Shown: positions 55,719 through 64,000, counted from the first letter of the stretch. The stretch: DNA of 64,000 nucleotides from Hanstruepera ponticola (GCF_012931685.1 NZ_JABANC010000001.1:1116001-1180000), one strand, 5' to 3'. Translations and numbers: made by a program. Notes: generated by a model from the letters alone, not told the origin.

Positions 55719-56729
55719 CTAACCTTTCACCTCAAACGTATACGTAGAAATATACTCCTCACCAATCATGAGATGTACATCATAAAATCCCACAGCATTA
55801 AACTGGTATTCCAGAGTTAAGTTTTGATTTATAATTTTTGTTGTTGGTGAAACATGCCTATCGCTTGTGCCATTATCTATTATAAGGCTAATGGTATTAT
55901 CAGAAACAGGTTTTTGTAATTGATACGTAAATGAAACGGTTTCATGCTTTTTAACCGTATTATGAAATCTTTTAGGAGCATGATGGGTTTCTAGCGTTTT
56001 ATAAGCGTTGCCATACAATAGAGGTGCCTCCAAAAAGTCCCTAAAAGCAGGTGTTGTGCCTTCAAACAATAACCATTTAGTATCCATAGGATAATGATTT
56101 AGAACAAAGAGTTCTGGATTGGTTAAAAAATAACCGTCATTATAGTCAAAAGTAAACGTTAAGGTTTCGGCATTCTGGATGCCACTGGCCCAAGTTGGGT
56201 CGCACAAGTACCATTTGTCATTGAGTTTTACAGCATTCCAGGTATGGTTTGGCATATCCGATTCATGTAACAAATTCGTGCTCGTTTTTCCATAACCATG
56301 AACAATTTCACATGGGATGTTGGCCAATGACGCCAGTTGTTGAACCATAAAAGCATAACCTGTACAAATGGTCTTTTTATCTTTAATTAACTTTCTAAAA
56401 ACATCTTTTTTTAATCGATTGTTCCAGTTTTGAGTTTTTAGACTGTCTGCCTTAAAGCGTTGCCGTTTGCGTTTATTTTTTAAATACAGATTATAATCAT
56501 TCTTTATGTTGGTGCAAACCCACATGTAAATGGCTCTAAAGCGTTCTACATCGGTTGTCAATCCAGTGGATAGGTTATTAGTCAATTCCTGTAAATCATA
56601 TAAATCAGTGCCTTTATAAGCCAATGCCAAGCTATCGGCTTTCCGAAAGTCAATATGTTTGAAATCGGACTGCTGCGCTTGGATTTGGCATGCTATTAAA
56701 AAGATACAGCTATACAGTAATTGTTTCAT
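55719..56729 (-). CDS. Exported transglutaminase-like protein
   Basis: A 336-residue protein with signal peptide (~1-18, ACQIQAQ). The transglutaminase-like core (~60-200) has the Cys of ICTGYAFMVQQLA, the His of NHTWNAVKLNDKWYLCDPTW and the Asp within DPTW, the Cys-His-Asp triad. A C-terminal beta domain follows (~245-336). Such proteins are often peptidases rather than crosslinkers. It lies 20 nt downstream of the CarboxypepD_reg-like gene, suggesting an operon. Confidence 0.85.
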   Translation of the reverse strand: MKQLLYSCIFLIACQIQAQQSDFKHIDFRKADSLALAYKGTDLYDLQELTNNLSTGLTTDVERFRAIYMWVCTNIKNDYNLYLKNKRKRQRFKADSLKTQNWNNRLKKDVFRKLIKDKKTICTGYAFMVQQLASLANIPCEIVHGYGKTSTNLLHESDMPNHTWNAVKLNDKWYLCDPTWASGIQNAETLTFTFDYNDGYFLTNPELFVLNHYPMDTKWLLFEGTTPAFRDFLEAPLLYGNAYKTLETHHAPKRFHNTVKKHETVSFTYQLQKPVSDNTISLIIDNGTSDRHVSPTTKIINQNLTLEYQFNAVGFYDVHLMIGEEYISTYTFEVKG

Positions 56730-56749
56730 AAAACTAGAAAGGAAGTACC

Positions 56750-57241
56750 TTACTTCTTACGTTTGCTTTTATAGGGTTTGTCACTTTGCAAAGCACCTAA
56801 CATTTGAACAGTTTCGGAAGCCAATTCAACTTCTATAAATGGTGCATTTTTGTCAATCTTTATTTCTTGGGTATGATACCCTAAATGACTGAAAACTAAT
56901 ACATCATTTTCTTTTAGTGCTTGTGGAAAAGTAAACATACCTTTTTTGTCTGTTATGGTTCTTGTGTCTGTACCTTTCAAGGTGATGGTTACTTGATCTA
57001 CTGGACCATTTTCATCGCTAACAATGCCTTTTACTTCCGTTCCAGTGTTGTTTTGAGCTAATAGATTACTGGAGAAGAAAAAAGTCATCACAATAATGCT
57101 TAAAAAAGAAATTGTTTTTTTGGCTGATTGCGTGTCTAGGTCAAACGGCCAATGATAATTTTTTTTCATCAAAGGCTTTTTTTCTGTTTCTGGCTTTTTT
57201 AAGCCATTTTTTTTCTGTGACATTGGTTTTGTTGTTTTCAT
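56750..57241 (-). CDS. CarboxypepD_reg-like domain membrane/exported protein
   Basis: The ATG read from 57241 (MKTTKPMSQKK) gives 163 residues; a longer frame from 57310 is less likely because its extra N-terminus is hydrophobic and not family-like. A basic N-terminus precedes one hydrophobic segment (~43-62, ISFLSIIVMTFFFSSNLLAQ). A carboxypeptidase-regulatory-like beta-sandwich follows (EVKGIVSDENGPVDQVTITL ... LVFSHLGYHTQEIKI), and a basic tail SKRKK. The fold is common in Bacteroidota envelope proteins, but this one lacks a barrel, so it is not a SusC-type transporter. Confidence 0.78.
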   Translation of the reverse strand: MKTTKPMSQKKNGLKKPETEKKPLMKKNYHWPFDLDTQSAKKTISFLSIIVMTFFFSSNLLAQNNTGTEVKGIVSDENGPVDQVTITLKGTDTRTITDKKGMFTFPQALKENDVLVFSHLGYHTQEIKIDKNAPFIEVELASETVQMLGALQSDKPYKSKRKK

Positions 57242-57418
57242 AATTATAAGATTTATACTCAAATCTATGGCTATTCTATTTATAAAAATAGTGCTTATTA
57301 GCTTTTGCAATCATTTTACAAGGGAACGTGCCTTTTCAATTAGTAAAGCACTAATTTAATGATTAAAAGACACTGAATTTCAAGGCATAAAAATAATTTC
57401 AAAAAAAATATGAAAATG

Positions 57419-57448
57419 TTTTGCATGTCAAAAAAAAAATTACATTTG
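57419..57448 (+). promoter_or_regulatory. Promoter of the polyamine operon
   Basis: TACATTTG at 57441-57448 is an exact TAnnTTTG -7 element. TTTTG at 57419-57423 lies 17 nt upstream as -33. It would give a 5' leader of about 260 nt before the arginine decarboxylase ATG. Confidence 0.6.
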
Positions 57449-57484
57449 CAGCGCATTTAGCTGAACAAATTGAAACCTGTTTTT

Positions 57485-57637
57485 ATGTTCGGGCTTTTGA
57501 AAATTAGGAAGTCATATTCAAAAGCTGCTTATCGTTTAAGTAACCGAATTTTAGAGCTAACTTCCGCTTACTACATCGTCATGAGCCAACATTTGTTTGG
57601 ATTCATCCCTACAACACATCCGCAAATTCAAGTTTGA
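57485..57637 (+). CDS. Candidate 50-codon leader ORF upstream of arginine decarboxylase
   Basis: An ATG at 57485 opens a 50-codon frame that stops at TGA 57637, 78 nt before the decarboxylase. The peptide begins MFGLLKIRKSYSKAAYRLSN and ends LFGFIPTTHPQIQV; it is basic and amphipathic at its N-terminus. A 9-bp inverted repeat (GCTTTTGAA 57493-57501, TTCAAAAGC 57527-57535) lies within it. An internal in-frame ATG at 57581 could give an 18-residue peptide. Leader peptides that sense polyamines or precursors are known for ornithine decarboxylase in Proteobacteria; a comparable role here is inference. Confidence 0.4.
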   Translation: MFGLLKIRKSYSKAAYRLSNRILELTSAYYIVMSQHLFGFIPTTHPQIQV

Positions 57638-57715
57638 TTATTTGATATTTAATGATATCTTAATGCTGAAAGTTAATTTCAGTTTGTACCTTTAAATTTC
57701 AATTAAAAACTAATA

Positions 57716-59113
57716 ATGAATACAAAATATATTGACTTGGTTAATCAAACATTTGATTTCCCACAAGAAGAATTTAAACTTGAAAATAAAACACTAGAAT
57801 TCCACGATATTGATTTAATGCAGTTGGTTGAAGATTATGGTGCACCTTTAAAATTCACGTATTTACCTCAAATTTCTAATAATATCAATCGTGCTAAAAC
57901 GTGGTTTGGTAATGCCATTAAAAAACATAAGTACAAAGGCAAGTACAACTATTGTTACTGTACAAAAAGCTCACATTTTAAACACGTTTTGGATGAAGCA
58001 TTAAAAAATAATATTCACATTGAAACATCTTCAGCTTTTGATATTGACATTGTTGAAAGCCTTAAGGCTGAAGGAAAAATTACTGATGAAACGTTTGTGA
58101 TTTCAAATGGTTTCAAGCGTGCTCAATATGTTACTAATATTGCACGATTGATTAACAATGGTCATAAAAATGCCATTCCGATTATTGATAACTATGAAGA
58201 AATTGATTTACTTTCTGAAGAAATAAAAGGTAAATTCAACATAGGTATTCGTATTGCTTCTGAAGAAGAGCCTAAATTTGAGTTCTACACGTCTCGTTTA
58301 GGTATAGGATACAAAAACATTGTGCCATTCTATAAAACTCAAATTCAGAATAATAAAAAGGTGAAACTAAAAATGTTGCACTTTTTTATCAATACAGGAA
58401 TTAGAGATAATGCTTATTATTGGAATGAGTTGTCTAAATGCCTAAAGGTTTACACGAGTTTGAAGAAGATATGCCCATCATTAGATAGCTTGAATATTGG
58501 TGGCGGCTTTCCAATTAAAAACTCGTTGGCTTTTGATTTTGATTATGAATATATGGTTGATGAAATCATTAACCAAATAAAAACGGTTTGTGAAGATGAG
58601 GAAGTAGCAGTACCGCACATTTTTACTGAATTTGGAAGTTTTACCGTTGGCGAAAGTGGCGGAGCAATCTATGAAGTGCTATACCAAAAACAGCAGAACG
58701 ATCGTGAAAAGTGGAACATGATTAACTCATCATTTATCACAACTTTACCAGATACTTGGGCTATAAACAAGCGCTTTATTATGCTACCTATTAACCGTTG
58801 GTATGATAGCTATGAACGTGTGTTATTGGGTGGATTAACCTGCGACAGTGACGATTATTATAACAGCGAGCAGCATATGAACGCTATCTATTTACCAAAA
58901 TACAATAAGGAAAAACCTTTATACATTGGCTTCTTTAATACGGGAGCCTATCAAGAAACTATTGGCGGATTTGGAGGTTTGCAACACTGCTTAATTCCGT
59001 CGCCAAAGCATATTTTAATCAATAAGGATGATAACGGAAATATCACCACAAAACTATTTAGTGAACAACAAAAGAGTGAAGACTTACTTAAAATTTTAGG
59101 TTACAATGAGTAA
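57716..59113 (+). CDS. speA: Arginine decarboxylase, PLP fold-III
   Basis: A 465-residue PLP enzyme of the ornithine/DAP decarboxylase fold. The PLP Lys is probably Lys 84 in YCTKSSHF. Later signatures are HFFINTGIRDN, LNIGGGFPIKNS, FTEFGSFTVGESGGA, LGGLTCDSDDYY and FFNTGAYQETIGGFGG. It makes agmatine from arginine, the substrate of the agmatinase encoded next with an 8-nt overlap. Flavobacterial homologs are annotated as arginine decarboxylase; substrate is supported mainly by this context. A long leader with a small ORF precedes it. Confidence 0.92.
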   Translation: MNTKYIDLVNQTFDFPQEEFKLENKTLEFHDIDLMQLVEDYGAPLKFTYLPQISNNINRAKTWFGNAIKKHKYKGKYNYCYCTKSSHFKHVLDEALKNNIHIETSSAFDIDIVESLKAEGKITDETFVISNGFKRAQYVTNIARLINNGHKNAIPIIDNYEEIDLLSEEIKGKFNIGIRIASEEEPKFEFYTSRLGIGYKNIVPFYKTQIQNNKKVKLKMLHFFINTGIRDNAYYWNELSKCLKVYTSLKKICPSLDSLNIGGGFPIKNSLAFDFDYEYMVDEIINQIKTVCEDEEVAVPHIFTEFGSFTVGESGGAIYEVLYQKQQNDREKWNMINSSFITTLPDTWAINKRFIMLPINRWYDSYERVLLGGLTCDSDDYYNSEQHMNAIYLPKYNKEKPLYIGFFNTGAYQETIGGFGGLQHCLIPSPKHILINKDDNGNITTKLFSEQQKSEDLLKILGYNE

Positions 59114-60047
59114 TAAAACATACGCAGGAATAGAAGACCAATATTCCAAATTAGACAATTCAAAAATTGTATTAATTCCTGTGCCATATGATGGTACAAG
59201 TACTTGGCAAAAAGGAGCTGATAAAGGTCCAGAAGCATTTTTATATGCATCAGAAAATATGGAACTTTATGATATAGAAACTCAAACTGAAGTATATAAA
59301 CAGGGTGTGTATCTGGCTAATCCTGTTACCGAAAACACGTCACCAGAAAGTATGGTTGATGCTGTTCATGACGTTACTAAAAAGTATATCAAAAAGAATA
59401 AGTTTGTTACTATTTTTGGAGGTGAACATTCTATTTCTATAGGAACTATTCGTGCTTTTAATGAGTGTTATGATAATCTTACGGTTTTGCAGTTAGATGC
59501 GCATGCCGATTTACGTCAAGAGTATCATGGTAGCAAATGCAATCATGCTTGTGCTGTTTATGAAGCAAGCCAAACAACTAACTTGATTCAAGTAGGTATT
59601 AGAAGCATGGACGTTATTGAAACCACTGTTATGGATACTGACAAAACATTTTTTGCGCATGATATGGCAGTGGATGATACTTGGATGGATTCGGCAATAG
59701 ATTTAATGACTGACAACGTATTTATAACTATTGATTTAGATGCTTTTGACCCTTCTATTATGCCGAGTACTGGAACACCAGAACCCGGTGGTTTACTTTG
59801 GTATGAAACATTAGAGTTTTTAAAGCAGGTTTTTGAAGAAAAAAATGTGGTTGGTTTTGATATTGTTGAACTATGTCCAAACCCTAATGAAGGGTCTTCA
59901 GACTTCTTGGCAGCAAAATTATATTACAAAATGCTATCATATAAATTTATGCATGATGAAGCTGATGATAATTTCGATAATAATTTTAACGAATCTCAAG
60001 TAGGTATTAATAAATTTTCTAAATTTAATGACGAAGATGACAACTAA
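59106..60047 (+). CDS. speB: Agmatinase
   Basis: A 313-residue ureohydrolase that splits agmatine into putrescine and urea. Mn-binding motifs are GGEHS (His 108), DAHADLR (131-137) and TIDLDAFDPSIMPSTGTPEP. Length fits the family and there is an acidic, Asn-rich C-terminal extension (~285-313). Overlaps on both sides (8 nt with the decarboxylase, 11 nt with the deoxyhypusine-synthase-like gene) show a tightly coupled polyamine operon. Confidence 0.94.
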   Translation: MSNKTYAGIEDQYSKLDNSKIVLIPVPYDGTSTWQKGADKGPEAFLYASENMELYDIETQTEVYKQGVYLANPVTENTSPESMVDAVHDVTKKYIKKNKFVTIFGGEHSISIGTIRAFNECYDNLTVLQLDAHADLRQEYHGSKCNHACAVYEASQTTNLIQVGIRSMDVIETTVMDTDKTFFAHDMAVDDTWMDSAIDLMTDNVFITIDLDAFDPSIMPSTGTPEPGGLLWYETLEFLKQVFEEKNVVGFDIVELCPNPNEGSSDFLAAKLYYKMLSYKFMHDEADDNFDNNFNESQVGINKFSKFNDEDDN

Positions 60048-61011
60048 AGGACATATATCACAATTCATAGAAAAGTACTATTTACACTTTAATGCAGCTG
60101 CCTTGGTAGATGCTGCAAAAGGGTATGAAGATCAATTGAATTCAGGTGCTAAAATGTTGGTCTCTTTAGCTGGCGCTATGAGTACTGCCGAACTTGGTAA
60201 AATATTTGCCGAAATGATTCGTCAAGATAAAGTGCATATCATTTCTTGTACTGGTGCCAATTTAGAGGAGGATATTATGAATTTAGTCGCTCATTCGCAT
60301 TATAAACGCGTACCTAATTATCGCGATTTAACACCTCAAGACGAATGGGATTTACTTGAAAAAGGCTTGAACCGTGTAACGGATACGTGTATTCCCGAAG
60401 AAGAAGCGTTTCGTAGAATTCAAGAACATATTGTTAAAATATGGAAAGATGCAGAAGCTAAAGGTGAGCGCTATTTGCCTCACGAGTATATGTACAAGTT
60501 ATTATTGTCTGGAGTTTTAGAAGAATACTATGAAATAGATATTAAAAATTCATGGATGTACGCAGCGGCTGAAAAGAATCTACCAATTGTTTGTCCAGGA
60601 TGGGAGGACAGTACCATGGGTAATATCTTTGCGAGTTATGTGCTTAAAGGCGAATTGCAAGCCAGTACCATGAAATCTGGAATTGAATATATGACCTTCT
60701 TGGCCGATTGGTACACAGATAATTCTGAAAAAGGAATTGGATTCTTCCAGATTGGAGGCGGAATTGCAGGTGATTTTCCTATTTGTGTTGTACCTATGTT
60801 GTATCAAGATATGGAACGTACTGATACACCGTTTTGGAGCTATTTCTGTCAAATTTCAGATTCAACAACCAGTTATGGTTCTTATTCCGGAGCCGTACCA
60901 AATGAAAAGATAACCTGGGGTAAATTAGATATTAACACACCAAAATTTATAATAGAAAGTGATGCTACTATTGTAGCGCCATTAATTTTCGCCTACTTAT
61001 TAGATATGTAA
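60037..61011 (+). CDS. Deoxyhypusine synthase-like protein
   Basis: A 324-residue NAD-dependent aminobutyl-transferase family protein (from ATG 60037; ATG 60028 is also in frame). Motifs are VSLAGAMSTAELG, the LPIVCPGWEDSTMGN region and FFQIGGGIAGDFPI. The Lys in ITWGKLD matches the imine-forming lysine of deoxyhypusine synthase. Bacteria lack eIF5A, so the substrate differs; making homospermidine or spermidine analogs from putrescine is the likely role, given the upstream genes. This is inference from family and operon. Confidence 0.9.
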   Translation: MTTKGHISQFIEKYYLHFNAAALVDAAKGYEDQLNSGAKMLVSLAGAMSTAELGKIFAEMIRQDKVHIISCTGANLEEDIMNLVAHSHYKRVPNYRDLTPQDEWDLLEKGLNRVTDTCIPEEEAFRRIQEHIVKIWKDAEAKGERYLPHEYMYKLLLSGVLEEYYEIDIKNSWMYAAAEKNLPIVCPGWEDSTMGNIFASYVLKGELQASTMKSGIEYMTFLADWYTDNSEKGIGFFQIGGGIAGDFPICVVPMLYQDMERTDTPFWSYFCQISDSTTSYGSYSGAVPNEKITWGKLDINTPKFIIESDATIVAPLIFAYLLDM

Positions 61012-61013
61012 TT

Positions 61014-61346
61014 ATGAATAAAAAAGACAATTTGAAACGCGTAATTGTAGATTTTAAAAAACTAACACCTGAAATTTTAGCTTTGTTGGTTGAAAAGTAT
61101 CCAGATGGTTATGATGAAGATCAAATCATCACCTTCCGAAATGCTAAAAATGAAATTATTGATGCTGTTGAAGTGACTACTGAAGACACCAAGTATTTGG
61201 TGAAAGTGAGCACCAAATTGGCTGTAACCATGGAAAATTATGATGAGGATGATTATGAGGATTTTGATGATGATGATCCAGAAGCAGTGCAAGATCCGGA
61301 ATTAGAAGTTTCAGATGATGACACCACCGATAACGAAGAAGATTAA
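61014..61346 (+). CDS. Small conserved protein with acidic tail
   Basis: A 110-residue protein. Residues 1-75 form a mixed domain (RVIVDFKKLTPEILALLVEK, YLVKVSTKLAVTME). Residues ~76-110 are almost all Asp/Glu, ending TTDNEED. It lies 2 nt after the deoxyhypusine-synthase-like gene, so it is probably translated from the same message. I recognise no functional family; flavobacterial relatives appear as hypothetical proteins. Confidence 0.8.
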   Translation: MNKKDNLKRVIVDFKKLTPEILALLVEKYPDGYDEDQIITFRNAKNEIIDAVEVTTEDTKYLVKVSTKLAVTMENYDEDDYEDFDDDDPEAVQDPELEVSDDDTTDNEED

Positions 61347-61360
61347 ATTAATTTAGAATC

Positions 61361-61591
61361 ATGAGAACTGCTGTTTTTAAGTCTTACAAGAACGGTTATT
61401 TTACGTTTTGGTTTGAAAATGGAGAAGAATTGGCTTTTGAGGAAGTACACCCACGTGTCCTTAAACAATTCGACTTAAAAAATGATAAAAGTTTAAGAGA
61501 CCAAGAGTTTCGCATTACGTTTGTGGAAGTATATGAAGATGATGATGAAGACTTGGTTATATATAGAGTTGAAAGTTTAAAACCCATCTAA
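61361..61591 (+). CDS. Small conserved hypothetical protein
   Basis: A 76-residue protein starting MRTAVFKSYKNGYFTFWFEN and ending VIYRVESLKPI, with an acidic EDDDEDLV loop. It is beta-rich by appearance, lacks a signal peptide, and follows the acidic-tail gene by 14 nt. The consistent codon use and spacing support a real gene. No function is known to me. Confidence 0.75.
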   Translation: MRTAVFKSYKNGYFTFWFENGEELAFEEVHPRVLKQFDLKNDKSLRDQEFRITFVEVYEDDDEDLVIYRVESLKPI

Positions 61592-61602
61592 TTCTTTTTT
61601 CT

Positions 61603-62019
61603 ATGGATACATCATTTCACATGTCTTTACCTTGCTCCAGCATTAAAGACACAAAGAACTTTTATGTTAACAGTATTGGTGCCACATTAGGTAGGCATAC
61701 ACAAAATTGGATTGATGTGAACCTTTATGGACATCAAATGACGTTTATTAAAGCAGGAAAGTTTGATTTTAATAATCCCAATTATGTATTTGAAGGCCGT
61801 ATTCTGCCTTCCTTTCATTTTGGTGTTATAGTTGACAGTATTGCTTGGAAAGAAATCTATAACAGATTTGAGGATACCGATTTGGAATTGGTAACCAAAA
61901 CAACGTTTTTAGAAGGAAAACTGGGTCAGCATACGTCTTTTTTTATTAAAGATCCAAATGGTTATATGTTAGAGTTTAAAAGCTTTAAAAAACCTAACGA
62001 GACCTTCAAACATTCATGA
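61603..62019 (+). CDS. VOC/glyoxalase superfamily protein
   Basis: A 138-residue vicinal-oxygen-chelate protein with two beta-alpha-beta-beta-beta modules (MSLPCSSIKDTKNFYVNSIG; HFGVIVDSIAWKEIYNRF) and the late FFIKDPNGYMLEFKSF signature. Candidate metal ligands are His 6 in the first module, His 69 in HFGV and Glu 128 near the end. Enzyme or resistance activity cannot be assigned. It is 11 nt after the previous small gene. Confidence 0.88.
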   Translation: MDTSFHMSLPCSSIKDTKNFYVNSIGATLGRHTQNWIDVNLYGHQMTFIKAGKFDFNNPNYVFEGRILPSFHFGVIVDSIAWKEIYNRFEDTDLELVTKTTFLEGKLGQHTSFFIKDPNGYMLEFKSFKKPNETFKHS

Positions 62020-62022
62020 AAC

Positions 62023-62802
62023 ATGTATAATGTTGTTGCTTATCAAGTAGCAGACACTATCAATATTAAACAAGTTAAAGAGCAACTGTCAATGCAGTTA
62101 CTCTTTCAAGATAGTGATGAGATTTATTTTAAAAAATCTGATAATAAATTCTTGTATATCTTTCACTATGGTATGGTGAGTTTTTTCAACATGGATAATG
62201 CTGAAATAGATATGGTTTTAAAACACATTAAACCGTTTTGTAAAAACTATACTTTTGATAGTAATTCGGAAGATATTGAAGTCGATATTATTCCAAATAA
62301 AATGGCGGTAACCTTTGAAAAAGTTATTTTGCCTGAAATGAATGATGAAATGATTCGCTTGGTAATGCTTAATGCTTCCCAATCTGTGGCATTAAACCGT
62401 TATTCTCAAATAACTGAAGATTTATTGATTGAAACAAATGAGCATACCTTGTATTTAGAAAATAAAGGCAAATTGGATATTTCTGGTAATAAACTCAAAC
62501 GGTTTATTGGGAAAATCTTAAACATTAAGAACAAAATATCAGAGAACCTCTATATTTTTGACTCACCAGATAGTACTTGGGAAGATGAGCAATTAAATAA
62601 ATTGAACTCTGAACTCAAGCAAACCTTTGATCTTAAAGATCGTTATCACTTAATTCATGATAGAATTGATATTATAAAAGAGAATCTAGAACTTTTTAAA
62701 GATATCATGGATCACAAAGAAAGCAGTAAACTAGAGTGGATCATCATCATTCTTATTTTAGTAGAGGTAGTCGATATGTTTATAGCTAAGCTCTTTTTTT
62801 AA
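62023..62802 (+). CDS. RMD1/YagE (DUF155) family membrane protein
   Basis: A 259-residue protein. The DUF155-type region has IYFKKSDNKFLYIFHYGMVSFF and later LALNRYSQ-like VALNRYSQITEDLL. A helical, charged middle leads to a C-terminal membrane anchor (WIIIILILVEVVDMFIAKLF). Eukaryotic RMD1 relatives are mitochondrial; the bacterial role is unknown. It starts 3 nt after the VOC gene stop and converges with the alpha/beta hydrolase gene with no gap. Confidence 0.82.
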   Translation: MYNVVAYQVADTINIKQVKEQLSMQLLFQDSDEIYFKKSDNKFLYIFHYGMVSFFNMDNAEIDMVLKHIKPFCKNYTFDSNSEDIEVDIIPNKMAVTFEKVILPEMNDEMIRLVMLNASQSVALNRYSQITEDLLIETNEHTLYLENKGKLDISGNKLKRFIGKILNIKNKISENLYIFDSPDSTWEDEQLNKLNSELKQTFDLKDRYHLIHDRIDIIKENLELFKDIMDHKESSKLEWIIIILILVEVVDMFIAKLFF

Positions 62803-63627
62803 CTACAGAATTTTCTTTAGCTCGTCGTAATATTGTTTAGTGATGTGTAAGCCGTTATGACCTCCTTCACGAATGGGATGTAAACTAATATTTTCAGGTT
62901 GAATAAGTTGTAACTTTTTAGCGTTGGTGTCTGGATGAATCAAAAAATCACGAGTCCCATAATAAATGTTTATAGGGCAGGTAACTGATTTAATATACTC
63001 ATATGTCGGAATATCATACTTAATTAAAAACTCTGGAATGGGTGGTGCAATTTCTTCAGTAATGAGTGTTTTCCACGAGTAGTATGGCGCATTTAAAATA
63101 AGCATTTTAGGATTGTTTTTTGAAGCTACATAAGTAGCCAAACCAGAACCCAAGGAATAACCTAATACTACAATTTGGTCTTCTGAATACCGTTTTTTCA
63201 CGAAGTCGTAGACTGTTTCAGAATCATGTAATAATTCTTCTGTATTGCAATATTCGCCATCACTTTTTCCATAGTTTCTGTAATCAAAAAACAGAATGTC
63301 GTAACCGTTATCTAAATACAATGGCGCACGTGTTCCCCATTCGTGAATGGCACCAGCATTGCCGTGATAATATATAATAACACCTTTTTCAGGTTGTTGT
63401 GTTTTAAAAAGTAGGGCGTTTAAGCTTACACCTTCAGCAACGGGAATGTCATATTCTTCAAACTCCTGTTCAAAAGTGTAAACATAATCCTTATCTAAAT
63501 GCTTGGGATTAAAAAAGAACCGTTCCTGTTTAAAGTACATAAATACTAAAGACAGGACATACAACACTACCAAAGTGGCAATGATTCTTAAGAGTCTTCT
63601 AAAGAGCTTTGGAAAATTAATTTTCAA
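62803..63627 (-). CDS. Membrane-anchored alpha/beta hydrolase
   Basis: A 274-residue hydrolase. One N-terminal membrane helix (~12-33) is followed by the hydrolase fold: oxyanion region YYHGNAGAIHEWG, nucleophile Ser in GYSLGSG, and a C-terminal His in EGGHNGLH. DYRNYGKSDGEY is the typical strand-4 loop. It belongs to the S33/BAAT-like group that includes bacterial ABHD13-type proteins; the substrate is unknown. It overlaps the upstream glycosyltransferase-like gene by 11 nt. Confidence 0.88.
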   Translation of the reverse strand: MKINFPKLFRRLLRIIATLVVLYVLSLVFMYFKQERFFFNPKHLDKDYVYTFEQEFEEYDIPVAEGVSLNALLFKTQQPEKGVIIYYHGNAGAIHEWGTRAPLYLDNGYDILFFDYRNYGKSDGEYCNTEELLHDSETVYDFVKKRYSEDQIVVLGYSLGSGLATYVASKNNPKMLILNAPYYSWKTLITEEIAPPIPEFLIKYDIPTYEYIKSVTCPINIYYGTRDFLIHPDTNAKKLQLIQPENISLHPIREGGHNGLHITKQYYDELKKIL

Positions 63628-64000
63628 GTGGCTTGGTTTTTTTCAAGTCCCACAAAAATACTATAAAAACCACCACATATTCAAATGCAATAATCCAGAG
63701 ATTTTCGGAGTAGTCTGTATGACTGTATGCTAGATAGCTTAACACAATCATAAAGCTCCATACTAAAGGGAATTTGTAATGCGTGAAAACAGACAGTAAT
63801 AACAAGGTAACCAGATACCAAGGATGAACCGTTGTAGATAAAAATAAGTACACTGTTAAAGCCAATAGCATACTTGAAACGACATTTTTTGTATTTGTGT
63901 TATTTCTTATTAGACCTAACATAATAACACTGATAAAGACTGTACAAGCCATCAATTTGCCAATAATAGCAATTTGGTTATAACCGGAAATCCAAAAGCC
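63617..64000 (-). CDS. Polytopic membrane glycosyltransferase-like protein, C-terminal part
   Basis: The frame stays open to the right edge, so the N-terminus is missing. About 127 residues remain, made of four hydrophobic helices and an HPWYLVTLLLLS segment, which is reminiscent of GT-C mannosyltransferases annotated in Flavobacteriia. The basic tail WDLKKTKPLEN ends the protein. The family call rests on a short piece and is tentative. Confidence 0.5.
   Translation of the reverse strand, partial: GFWISGYNQIAIIGKLMACTVFISVIMLGLIRNNTNTKNVVSSMLLALTVYLFLSTTVHPWYLVTLLLLSVFTHYKFPLVWSFMIVLSYLAYSHTDYSENLWIIAFEYVVVFIVFLWDLKKTKPLEN

Noticed and set aside
1-64000. CRISPR arrays, insertion sequences, prophage or integrase genes
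   Set aside because: No regularly spaced repeats, transposase, integrase or phage structural motifs were seen.

Overview
The window is AT-rich DNA from a member of the Bacteroidota, most likely a marine Flavobacteriia. The evidence is SusC/SusD pairs, T9SS type A sorting domains, lipoprotein signals followed by acidic residues, Bacteroidota-type promoters (TTTG, about 19 nt, TAnnTTTG) and many flavobacterial family members. The genus cannot be fixed from sequence alone.

Region 1 (1-5.8 kb): a truncated DUF4407 membrane protein, a BlaI/BlaR1-type repressor/protease pair behind three BlaI-like operator boxes, an M20 dipeptidase, and a tRNA-Leu(UAG). The tRNA is followed by two imperfect copies of its own 3' end, each inside a hairpin and each followed by a terminator.

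Region 2 (5.8-31.8 kb): a complete starch/maltodextrin utilisation locus in two divergent arms around a LacI-type regulator and a CGAAAACGTTTTCG operator. The minus arm is susC-susD-susE-susF-like, then a T9SS-secreted GH13 amylase and a small T9SS protein: capture, surface hydrolysis and outer-membrane import. The plus arm is the regulator, an inner-membrane MFS sugar transporter, beta-phosphoglucomutase, GH65 maltose phosphorylase, three GH13 lipoproteins and a CBM-esterase-GH31 fusion: periplasmic trimming, uptake, and cytoplasmic phosphorolysis to glucose 6-phosphate.

Region 3 (31.8-48.5 kb): a GAF protein; a lone HD-PycTM protein (Pycsar effector-type membrane module); a compact msrB-msrA-glutaredoxin-selO-tesB-gdpD operon; and two large paralogous outer-membrane lipoproteins. 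Each paralog joins a purple-acid-phosphatase-like metallophosphoesterase, a putative kinase-fold domain and an Omp85-like barrel. One has lost metal-ligand residues in the phosphoesterase. This pair is my best candidate for an undescribed system.

Region 4 (48.5-57.3 kb): a YhiN-type flavoprotein, DUF1697, mevalonate-pathway genes (diphosphomevalonate decarboxylase, GHMP kinase, UbiA prenyltransferase) interrupted by a four-helix-bundle (IVP/S23) gene, an RluB-like pseudouridine synthase lacking the usual catalytic Asp, small hypotheticals (one frameshifted in an 11-base homopolymer), a transglutaminase and a CarboxypepD_reg-like protein.

Region 5 (57.3-64 kb): a polyamine operon (arginine decarboxylase, agmatinase, deoxyhypusine-synthase-like protein) preceded by a long leader with a 50-codon ORF, then small conserved proteins, a VOC protein, an RMD1-family protein, an alpha/beta hydrolase and a truncated membrane glycosyltransferase-like gene.
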